Source: Actinomycetota bacterium (GTDB lineage: Bacteria > Actinomycetota > Geothermincolia > Geothermincolales > RBG-13-55-18). From it: a stretch of DNA of 8,065 nucleotides. Both the position numbers and the translations under genes were made by a program. The stretch covers positions 1-8,065 of the forward strand of contig JAPWVA010000041.1 of NCBI GenBank assembly GCA_028275245.1. Reading direction: 5' to 3'. Each line of letters starts with the position of its first letter. The first letter of the stretch is position 1. Positions 1 through 5,645 of the stretch are shown here, in pieces. The notes under the pieces were generated by a model. The model did not search any database, was not told where the DNA came from, and saw only the letters and a program-made list of their open reading frames with translations.

Positions 1-36
1 AAAGAACCGGGAAGAGCAGGATATGCATCTCCCGGT
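1..36 (-). terminator. Probable intrinsic terminator after tRNA-Ala
   Basis: On the minus strand, seven bases after the encoded CCA, ACCGGGA (30-36) pairs with TCCCGGT (6-12). Five further pairs can form inside the loop with single-base bulges. The stem is followed by TCTTT, and the window then ends, so the full U-tract cannot be judged. Confidence 0.5.
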
Positions 37-43
37 CAATCCC

Positions 44-118
44 TGGTGGAGCCGACGGGACTCGAACCCGTGACCTCTACCATGCCAAGGTAGCGCGCTC
101 CCACTGCGCCACGGCCCC
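44..118 (-). tRNA. tRNA-Ala (anticodon GGC)
   Basis: The minus strand folds into a full cloverleaf. The acceptor stem GGGGCCG/CGGCTCC includes the G3-U70 wobble pair that identifies alanine tRNAs. The D arm is GCGC-AGTGGGA-GCGC. The anticodon arm CTACC-TTGGCAT-GGTAG has GGC at the centre of the seven-base loop. The variable loop is AGGTC and the T arm is ACGGG-TTCGAGT-CCCGT. The discriminator is A, and the CCA end is encoded (44-46). It should read GCC and GCU codons. A near-consensus promoter lies just upstream and a probable terminator just downstream, so it appears to be its own transcription unit. Confidence 0.97.
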
Positions 119-133
119 TTTTATCCGAAGAAT

Positions 134-162
134 AGTATAGGTTTCGGGATGGGAACCGTCAA
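134..162 (-). promoter_or_regulatory. Sigma70-type promoter of tRNA-Ala
   Basis: On the minus strand TTGACG (157-162) and TATACT (134-139) are separated by exactly 17 bases, each matching five of six consensus positions. The expected transcript start is about 8-10 bases before the mature tRNA end at 118, leaving a very short 5' leader. It lies in the 89-base gap after rsfS. Confidence 0.85.
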
Positions 163-207
163 ACGGTGAGGGGGTCGCTCCCGGGGTCGTGGCCCAGTCC
201 TTTCAAG

Positions 208-579
208 TCACTGCGCCTGGGCCTCTCGGGTTTCTTCCCGGACTTCCCCCGTCTCGTCTCCACCCCAGTCCACCAGGGGAGCGTCCTTCCACAGCCTCTC
301 TATTTCGTAGTACTCCCTCTCCTCCTGGCGGAAGATGTGGACCACGAAATCGAGATAATCCAGCAGGACCCACTTCCTGTGCTGCTCTCCCTCTCGCCTC
401 ACGGGCTTGACGCCCAGTTCCCGCAGGCGTTCCTCCACAGCCTCCTGGATGGCGCCCACCTGTCGGTCGGTCCCGCCGCTGCAGATGACGAAGTAATCAG
501 TGAGGAGGAAAACCTCCCTCATGTCCAAAACCAGGATATCCCTAGCCTTTTTGTCTGAGGCCGCCCTCGCCGCCGCCAC
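208..579 (-). CDS. rsfS: Ribosome silencing factor RsfS (DUF143/YbeB/Iojap), start uncertain
   Basis: RsfS binds L14 on the 50S subunit and blocks subunit joining when nutrients are low. The product contains the family core: KKARDILVLDMREV, TDYFVICSGGTDRQVGAI, HRKWVLLDYLDFVVHIF and REYYEIERLWKDAPLVDW, followed by an acidic tail. The listed start is a GTG at 579 with AGGGA about 7 bases upstream, giving 123 residues. This start is doubtful. The same frame continues upstream through ADSRDLAV, which looks like the family's first helix, to a TGA at 606-608 with no start codon between. An ATG at 605-607 beside a GGGGGAGGTG ribosome-binding sequence is one base out of frame. Either the GTG is used and the protein is short at its N-terminus, or there is a one-base insertion or sequencing error at about 595-604. 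Confidence 0.9.
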   Translation of the reverse strand: MAAARAASDKKARDILVLDMREVFLLTDYFVICSGGTDRQVGAIQEAVEERLRELGVKPVRREGEQHRKWVLLDYLDFVVHIFRQEEREYYEIERLWKDAPLVDWGGDETGEVREETREAQAQ

Positions 580-862
580 GGCCAGATCCCTGCTGTCCGC
601 CTTCCATCACCTCCCCCGGTCGTCTTCCTTCTGTCCTTATCGCCTTCCTTGACTAATCTTCCCTGCCGGGAGGAAAAATCCTCCGGGTTCCACCGGCACG
701 GCTCCGGAGCATCCTGGCAACATCCATCCTTACAACAGCTTACCACAGGAGTGACTTACCCTGGCCGGAAACCATCCTGCGGGCGAAGCCCCGGGTCACC
801 GGGTAAACCAGTCCCACGGGACAACGAGTTCCTCCCGGAGCCGGGCGCCCCGTCACACCGGC
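580..862. other. Spacer between the LCP-like gene and rsfS, with hairpins
   Basis: I see no convincing gene in these 283 bases. At its right edge GAGCCGG (858-864, minus strand) pairs perfectly with CCGGCTC (838-844) across a 13-base loop, so a 7-bp hairpin begins inside the stop codon of the LCP-like gene. No T-run follows, so it is not a standard terminator. A second hairpin at 666-686 has six pairs (GGAGGA/TCCTCC) round a four-base loop, then a bulged base and two more pairs. The ten-base palindrome GCTCCGGAGC also occurs. I found no -35/-10 pair good enough to call a promoter for rsfS. A small cysteine-containing frame here runs on across the rsfS start and is probably chance. Confidence 0.5.
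666..686 (-). repeat. Hairpin upstream of rsfS
   Basis: The minus strand has GGAGGA, a TTTT loop and TCCTCC, extended after a single bulged base by two further C-G pairs. It lies about 60 bases upstream of the rsfS ribosome-binding sequence. No T-tract follows. Its function is unknown. Confidence 0.4.
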
Positions 863-864
863 TC
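838..864 (-). repeat. Inverted repeat overlapping the LCP-like gene's stop codon
   Basis: GAGCCGG and CCGGCTC form a perfect 7-bp, G+C-rich stem with a 13-base loop on the minus-strand transcript. Without a downstream T-tract it may protect the 3' end, act as a weak or factor-dependent stop, or be incidental. Confidence 0.5.
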
Positions 865-2104
865 AGGTGCCGAACTTGCCCGCAGCCGCGTCCCTTCCCG
901 CCACCAGCACCACCCTAGAACCCACCCCGGGGTCGTAGACCACCTCGGTCACGTTCAAGAGCACTCCCAGGTACTGGGCATAGGCGGAGAAGTGCCGTTC
1001 CTCCCTTCCGTAGCGTATGAGGCTCTTCTCATGGGTGAAATCGTTGAACTCCATCCCGTCCACCGTGACCTTGGCGTTACCCGCCGACCCGGATACCCTT
1101 ATCCCCCTCCGGGCTAGCGCTTCCGCTACCTTGGCCCCCAGCTGGGGGACCCCGCAACCGTTGAGCACCTCCACCGGGGGCGTCGCCCGCACCGCTGGCT
1201 CCCCGGCAGAAGGGTCGCAGGCGGCCTCCACCATGGAGGCCAGGTAGGCGGGGAGCTCCCCCCCGGCGGGATCGGGGTAAAAAAGGGCGGGAGGATGGGT
1301 AGCGAAGAGCTCCTCCAGGGCTTCCCTGCCCACGCTCTCCAGGGAGGATAAGAGTCCTCCTAAAAAGGACCGCAACCTCTCCTCCCTGGCCGCCAAGGGG
1401 TCGGCGGCATCCCCCGCCAGGAGGTAGGAGAGGACCCGGTCGGAATCCCTTACCGCTTGGCCGGCGGAGATCCTCCGCCTACCGTCCCGGGGGTCCACCA
1501 CCTCCAGGTCCTCCCCGAGCCTCACGGGTGGAAGGACCAACGAGTCCATGATGGCCAGGCAACCTTCGAGGTCGTAGACCACCAGGTACTCCACGGTGGC
1601 CCCGCTCATACTCCCCGCGGCAGCCCGCAGGAGGTCCCTGCCTTCCTTACCGGAAAGGGTCCGTCGCAGGGGCAACTCGGCTCCCTCGGCGTCGTAGGCA
1701 TGGATGCCCTCTGGCAGGAGCAGGAATTCCTTCCTCGATTCCTGTGGGTTGCAGGTGAAGAGCAAGATCGCCAATACCTCGTCCCCGTGGCGCAGGGCGA
1801 AAAGGACATCGACGTCCCCCTCGATCTCGCCGCCGGCACGGGGGTAGCGGAGAAAGTCATACCGGGCCTGGGAAGTCACCTTCCCGGGCTCCCCCAAGAG
1901 CCTCCCCGCCAGGGAACGGACGATGTCAAGGTAGGGTATCTCGAGGAGGGAGCCCACCACCAGCAAGGCGACCAGCGCCAGGGCGGCCAGTGCCACCAGT
2001 GCCCTTCTTCTCCTGCGCCTTCCCTGGTCGCGTCGGAGGCGGGCGAGGCGTCCCGACTCCCCGCGACCCAGCCTATCCTCCGCCGTCATGGAGCCGCTGG
2101 GCAT
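863..2104 (-). CDS. Membrane-anchored LCP-like protein with LytR C-terminal domain, catalytic residues missing
   Basis: The product (413 residues) begins with a cytoplasmic basic segment ending in a run of six arginines (about 29-34), then one transmembrane helix (about 35-54); the rest should lie outside the membrane. Residues about 95-260 resemble a LytR-CpsA-Psr (LCP) domain: VDVLFALRHGDEVLAILLF matches the first strand region, VEYLVVYDLEGCLAIMDSL the central helix, and SYLLAGDAADPLAAREERLRSFL the last helix. Residues about 310-403 match the LytR_C domain (VEVLNGCGVPQLGAKVAEAL). LCP enzymes attach glycopolymers to peptidoglycan, but here the SD-R-D, PRD and YxRxR residues that bind pyrophosphate and metal are replaced (FALRHGDE, PEG, SYLLA), so catalysis looks unlikely. 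I start at 2104, where TGATG overlaps the nadD stop; a TTG lies one codon earlier. A scaffold or regulatory role is inference. Confidence 0.8.
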   Translation of the reverse strand: MPSGSMTAEDRLGRGESGRLARLRRDQGRRRRRRALVALAALALVALLVVGSLLEIPYLDIVRSLAGRLLGEPGKVTSQARYDFLRYPRAGGEIEGDVDVLFALRHGDEVLAILLFTCNPQESRKEFLLLPEGIHAYDAEGAELPLRRTLSGKEGRDLLRAAAGSMSGATVEYLVVYDLEGCLAIMDSLVLPPVRLGEDLEVVDPRDGRRRISAGQAVRDSDRVLSYLLAGDAADPLAAREERLRSFLGGLLSSLESVGREALEELFATHPPALFYPDPAGGELPAYLASMVEAACDPSAGEPAVRATPPVEVLNGCGVPQLGAKVAEALARRGIRVSGSAGNAKVTVDGMEFNDFTHEKSLIRYGREERHFSAYAQYLGVLLNVTEVVYDPGVGSRVVLVAGRDAAAGKFGT

Positions 2105-2727
2105 CAACGGTAAAAACCGTGCTTCTCTATGAACTCCGCCACCCCCTCGGGGACCAGGTATCGGATGGGCCTACCTTCCCTGACCCGGCGGCGTATATCG
2201 GTGCTGGAGATGGCCAGGGCCGGTATCTCCATGGTGAGCACCCTGGGGTCGGTGCGGTGCCTCGCCTTTTCGGGCTCCGGGAGGCTTTCCTCCAATCTCC
2301 TCAGGTCGTAGCCGGGTCGGGTGGCGGCGATGAACACGCACTCCTCCAGTATCTTTTCGGGTTCTTTCCAGGTAAGGATCTCCAGTATCGCATCGGCCCC
2401 GGTGATGAAGAAGAGCTCCGCCTCGCCTCCCAGCTCGCGCTTGATCTCCCTAATCGTGTCGATGGTGTAAGAGGGGCCAGGACGGTCGATCTCCATGCGG
2501 GATACGGTGAAGTAGGGGTTGCTGGCGGTGGCTATCACCGCCATGAGGTAACGGTATTCCGGGTCCAGGCTCTTCCTCTCCTCCTTGTGGGGTGGGTGAC
2601 CACTGGGCACGAAGATGACCCGGTCCAGATGGAACTGAACCCGGGCTTCCTCGGCGGTGACCAAGTGGCCGTAGTGGATAGGGTCGAAGGTCCCGCCCAT
2701 GATGCCGATGCGCAGGTTCCCTCCCAT
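2104..2727 (-). CDS. nadD: Nicotinate-nucleotide adenylyltransferase
   Basis: NadD transfers AMP from ATP to nicotinate mononucleotide, giving deamido-NAD, the common step of de novo and salvage NAD synthesis. The 207-residue product is a nucleotidyltransferase of the HIGH superfamily. It has GGTFDPIHYGH (11-21) with the HxxH-type ATP-binding motif, GHPPHK (43-48) for the acid nucleotide, SYTIDT (86-91), FFITGAD (106-112) and the ISSTDIR motif (173-179). Length is normal. AGGAG precedes the ATG by 5 bases. It is wedged between proA (1-base gap) and the LCP-like gene, whose ATG overlaps the nadD TGA. The nadD/LytR-type/rsfS neighbourhood is typical of Actinobacteria; the HD-domain gene yqeK that often follows nadD in Firmicutes is absent. 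Confidence 0.96.
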   Translation of the reverse strand: MGGNLRIGIMGGTFDPIHYGHLVTAEEARVQFHLDRVIFVPSGHPPHKEERKSLDPEYRYLMAVIATASNPYFTVSRMEIDRPGPSYTIDTIREIKRELGGEAELFFITGADAILEILTWKEPEKILEECVFIAATRPGYDLRRLEESLPEPEKARHRTDPRVLTMEIPALAISSTDIRRRVREGRPIRYLVPEGVAEFIEKHGFYR

Positions 2728-2728
2728 C

Positions 2729-3976
2729 TCAGCTCCTCACCTGGCCCTCGCCGTAGATGATGAACTTGGTGGTGGTAAGCTCCCTTAGGCTCATGGGGCC
2801 GCGGGCATGCAGCTTTTGGGTGGAGATGCCGATCTCCGCTCCCAGCCCGAACTGGTTGCCGTCGGTGAAGCGGGTGCTGGCGTTGACGTAGACGTCGGCG
2901 GCATCCACCTCCCTCACGAAGCGCCGGGCCGCCGTATAGTCGTTGGTCACGATGGCCTCCGAGTGCTTGGAGCCATAGGTGTTGATGTGCTCTATGGCCT
3001 CGTCCAGGGAGGAGACCACCCTCACCGCCAGCACCAGGTCCAGGTACTCGGTCTTCCAGTCTTCCTCGGTGGCCTCCACCGCCTCCGGCACCAGCTGGCG
3101 GGTGCGGGGACATCCCCTTATCTCCACCCCATAGGCCCTCAGCTCCTCCGCCGCCCGTGGCAGGAAACTCTCCGCCACCGCCTCGTGGACCAGCATGGTC
3201 TCCATGGCGTTGCACACCCCAGGCCGCTGGCACTTGGCGTTGATGATTATACGCAGGGCCATATCCAGGTCTGCGGCAACGTCCACGTAAGTGTGGCAGT
3301 TGCCCACCCCCGTCTCGATAACCGGGACGGTGCTCTCCTCGACGACGGTGCGGATGAGCCCCTCCCCTCCCCGGGGGATGAGGACGTCCACGTATCCGTG
3401 GAGGCGCATAAGCTCCCGGGCGGATTCCCTATCGGTGGTGGAAACCAGTTGGATGCAGTTCTCGGGCAGGCCCGCCCCCTCCGCCGCCCGGGCTATGACC
3501 TCGGTGAGCACCCGGTTGGAGTTGATCGCCGAGGAGCTGCCCCTGAGGATTACCGCGTTGCCCGACTTCACACATAGCCCCGCTGCGTCTACGGTGACGT
3601 TGGGCCGGGCCTCGTAGATTATCCCTATAACACCCAAGGGGACGCGCACCTTCTGGATCTCCAAGCCGTTGGGAAGCCTCCAGCCCTCCACTACCTCCCC
3701 AACCGGGTCGGGCAAGGCGGCTACCTCCCGCAGGCCCTGGGCCATCTCGTCGATCCGCTTCTCGTTTAGGGTGAGCCTGTCCATGAGAGCGGCGCTGAGA
3801 CCCGCCTCCCGTCCCGCTTCCAGATCCCTGGCGTTCTCGGCCAGGATGCGCTCCTTCTCTGCTACCAGGGAATCGGCCATGGCCTGAAGCGCCCGGTTTT
3901 TGACCTCGGTACTGACCACCGCCATGGCCCGGGCGGCCTTCTTGGCCCTCTTCCCCAGCTCCAGAACCACGGTCAT
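2729..3976 (-). CDS. proA: Glutamate-5-semialdehyde dehydrogenase (gamma-glutamyl phosphate reductase)
   Basis: ProA reduces glutamyl-5-phosphate with NADPH to glutamate-5-semialdehyde, which cyclises to the proline precursor pyrroline-5-carboxylate. The 415-residue product shows the family landmarks: PLGVIGIIYEARPNVTVDAA, GNAVILRGSS, DVLIPRGGEGLI, VPVIETGVGNCH, the catalytic-cysteine motif QRPGVCNAMET (Cys at about 255) and GAEIGISTQKLHARGPMSL near the C-terminus. Length is normal. I chose the ATG at 3976 over the GTG at 3982 because GGGAGG sits 5 bases before the ATG but directly abuts the GTG. Its TGA is one base from the nadD ATG, and the nadD ribosome-binding site lies inside the last proA codons, so the two are very likely translationally coupled. 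Confidence 0.97.
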   Translation of the reverse strand: MTVVLELGKRAKKAARAMAVVSTEVKNRALQAMADSLVAEKERILAENARDLEAGREAGLSAALMDRLTLNEKRIDEMAQGLREVAALPDPVGEVVEGWRLPNGLEIQKVRVPLGVIGIIYEARPNVTVDAAGLCVKSGNAVILRGSSSAINSNRVLTEVIARAAEGAGLPENCIQLVSTTDRESARELMRLHGYVDVLIPRGGEGLIRTVVEESTVPVIETGVGNCHTYVDVAADLDMALRIIINAKCQRPGVCNAMETMLVHEAVAESFLPRAAEELRAYGVEIRGCPRTRQLVPEAVEATEEDWKTEYLDLVLAVRVVSSLDEAIEHINTYGSKHSEAIVTNDYTAARRFVREVDAADVYVNASTRFTDGNQFGLGAEIGISTQKLHARGPMSLRELTTTKFIIYGEGQVRS

Positions 3977-4298
3977 GACCACCTCCCGCTTCCTCTTCTC
4001 GGTAAACAGTCAAGCCAAAATCCCTCTCGCGCCAAGATCACCTTTCATCACCTGATACTCCACCATGCACCGAGGGCCGGGGCCAAGACCGCTCCCGGGG
4101 CCCGGCGGCTTCCGCCCACCCTCGATCTCGCCCATCACCGATATCAGGTCGGCAGGGACCACCCGGAAACGGCTCCCCCTATTGCCACCAGGCGACCGGA
4201 TCCCCCGAACGCCTCCCGCCCGGTCCCCCTCCAGGGACCCTGGGAACGACGTGGTCCTGGGGCCGTTCTTACCTCCTCGGGGACACGGCACCCGGCCC
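3977..4298. other. Long spacer between proB and proA
   Basis: These 322 bases separate two genes that normally lie close together. The minus strand has an open frame of 93 codons (GTG at 4291 to TGA at 4010), but it resembles no family I know, is dominated by Gly, Pro and Arg, and has no good ribosome-binding site. A GAGGAGGT sequence at 4271-4278 has no start codon at a workable distance. One perfect 6-bp hairpin (4222-4227 with 4234-4239, loop of 6) is present, with no T-run after it. The proA ribosome-binding site GGGAGG closes the spacer. It could be a regulatory leader, a remnant of a lost gene, or neutral sequence. Confidence 0.4.
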
Positions 4299-5477
4299 TC
4301 AATCCTCTCCCTCCACCATGACCACCAGGTAATCCCGGTGGATGACCTCCTCGTCGCGGTCCTCGCCCAGGATCCTGGCCGCCTCGTGGGTGCGCAAACC
4401 CTTTATTTCCTCCAATTCCTCCCGGGAGCAGGAGATTATCCCCTTGGCCACGAGCTTCCCGGCGGTGTCCCGCACCTCCACCGCATCCCCCGGGCGGAAA
4501 TCTCCCCGGCATTCCACCACCCCGGCGGGTAGGAGGCTCTTCCCCCTGCTCACCAGTGCCTCCCGCGCCCCCTCGTCCACCACCACGCAGCCCCGCGGCC
4601 TGCTGCCGAAGGCTATCCAGTGTTTCTGCCCCTTGATCCTCTTCTTGCTCGCGTGAAAGTAGGTGCCGATGACCTCTCCCTCCAGGATGCGTTCCAGGAC
4701 CCTCTCCTCCTTACCATGGGCCACTATCATCCCCACGCCGTAGGCGGTGGCCATGCGCGCCGCTTCCAGCTTGGTAACCATGCCGCCGGAGGAATGTTCC
4801 TCACAGGAACCCCCCGCCGATTCCATGAGTCGGTCGGTGACCCTCTCCACCTCTGGGATGAACTCGGCTCCAGGGTCCCGTTTGGGGTCAGCGGTGTAAA
4901 GTCCCGGGATGTCGCTGAGCATCACCAGGAGGTCCGCCCCCACCATGACGCTCACGAGGGCAGCGAGCCGGTCGTTATCCCCGAACCGTATCTCCTCGGT
5001 GGCCACGGCGTCGTTCTCGTTCACCACCGGCACCACCCCCTGCTCCATGAGCCTCAGGAAGGTGTTTCGGGCGTTGAGGTACTGCCGGCGGTGGAAGAAA
5101 TCGTACTGGGTGAGGAGCACCTGCCCCACCAGGATACCTTGGCGGGAGAAGTAATCGGTGTACAGGTGCAGGAGCAGGCCCTGGCCCACCGAGGAGGCCG
5201 CCTGCAAGGAAGGGATGTCCCGGGGCCTCTCGGGAAGGCCGAGCAGTTCCACCCCGGCGGCGATGGCACCGGAGGAGACCAGCACCACATCGGTGCCCCT
5301 TCGGCGGACCACCGCCACCTGGTCCACCAGGTCCCGGAGGTGCTCACGGTCCAACCTTCCCTCCCGGTCAACCAGGGTGTAGGTGCCCACCTTCACCACC
5401 AACCGGCGGGCGAACACCTGGCGGCGAGCCTCACTCCCGGTTTTTTCCTCGCCGGACCCCCGCCTGGATCTTCCCAT
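4299..5477 (-). CDS. proB: Glutamate 5-kinase with PUA domain
   Basis: ProB phosphorylates glutamate to glutamyl-5-phosphate, the first and normally proline-inhibited step of proline synthesis. Residues about 25-265 form the amino-acid kinase domain: VVKVGTYTL (nucleotide-binding loop), VSSGAIAAG, the glutamate-binding region VVNENDAV, FGDNDRLAALV, LLVMLSDIPGLYTADP and SSGGMVTKLEAA. Residues about 295-370 form a PUA domain, and the C-terminus ends with the usual EVIHRDYLVVM. At 392 residues the length fits the PUA-containing class. A basic, low-complexity stretch of about 24 residues precedes the kinase fold. The ATG at 5477 has AAAGGGAG five bases upstream. It lies 165 bases after obgE; the gap holds two small hairpins and a dyad but no recognisable T-box. 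The gap to proA is unusually long. Confidence 0.96.
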   Translation of the reverse strand: MGRSRRGSGEEKTGSEARRQVFARRLVVKVGTYTLVDREGRLDREHLRDLVDQVAVVRRRGTDVVLVSSGAIAAGVELLGLPERPRDIPSLQAASSVGQGLLLHLYTDYFSRQGILVGQVLLTQYDFFHRRQYLNARNTFLRLMEQGVVPVVNENDAVATEEIRFGDNDRLAALVSVMVGADLLVMLSDIPGLYTADPKRDPGAEFIPEVERVTDRLMESAGGSCEEHSSGGMVTKLEAARMATAYGVGMIVAHGKEERVLERILEGEVIGTYFHASKKRIKGQKHWIAFGSRPRGCVVVDEGAREALVSRGKSLLPAGVVECRGDFRPGDAVEVRDTAGKLVAKGIISCSREELEEIKGLRTHEAARILGEDRDEEVIHRDYLVVMVEGED

Positions 5478-5551
5478 GGCTGCTCCCTTTCCGCCGTTAC
5501 CAGTCGCTTCCGCCGCGACGCCCGGCGCCTATTACATCCCTCCTCTCACAA

Positions 5552-5564
5552 GGGTATATTACCC
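5552..5564. promoter_or_regulatory. A+T-rich dyad upstream of proB, possible operator or -10 region
   Basis: GGGTA and TACCC flank a three-base centre, a perfect dyad inside an otherwise very G+C-rich gap. On the minus strand it contains TAATAT, which could serve as a -10 box about 80 bases before the proB ATG. No good -35 hexamer lies 16-18 bases upstream, so either a regulated promoter or an operator is possible and neither is proven. Confidence 0.25.
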
Positions 5565-5606
5565 CGTGGGAAGGCGGAGCCGGGAACCACGTCGCCGCAG
5601 AGAGCG

Positions 5607-5645
5607 GGTGACGATCACCAGCCCGTGTGAGCCACCCCCGGCTCA
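5607..5645 (-). repeat. Two tandem hairpins at the end of obgE
   Basis: On the minus strand TGAGCC (5640-5645, starting with the obgE stop codon) pairs perfectly with GGCTCA (5628-5633) across six bases. Nine bases further on, GGTGA and TCACC (5607-5619) form a 5-bp stem with a three-base loop. No T-run follows either, so they are not classical terminators. They might stabilise the obgE 3' end or attenuate read-through into proB. Confidence 0.45.

Noticed and set aside
519..746. Small minus-strand frame with a cysteine-rich start (CCKDGCCQ) between the LCP-like gene and rsfS
   Set aside because: It has no ribosome-binding site, overlaps the rsfS start in another frame, and becomes Arg/Gly-rich low-complexity sequence. 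Most likely chance.
1990..2760. Plus-strand open frame of 256 codons opposite nadD
   Set aside because: Antisense shadow; the opposite strand encodes a complete NadD with all motifs. The same applies to the plus-strand frames opposite obgE and proA.
5532..5546. ATG-TAA start-stop pair directly after a GAGGAGG sequence upstream of proB, as a minimal regulatory ORF
   Set aside because: The gap between the Shine-Dalgarno sequence and the ATG is only about one base, too short for efficient initiation, and nothing else supports it.
4620..5630. Long plus-strand open frame (336 codons) opposite proB
   Set aside because: It is the antisense shadow of proB in G+C-rich DNA. The minus-strand product has every glutamate kinase motif, while the plus-strand translation resembles no family.
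5478..5642. T-box riboswitch controlling proB
   Set aside because: The conserved T-box sequence and a terminator/antiterminator pair are absent, and the gap is too short for a typical T-box leader.
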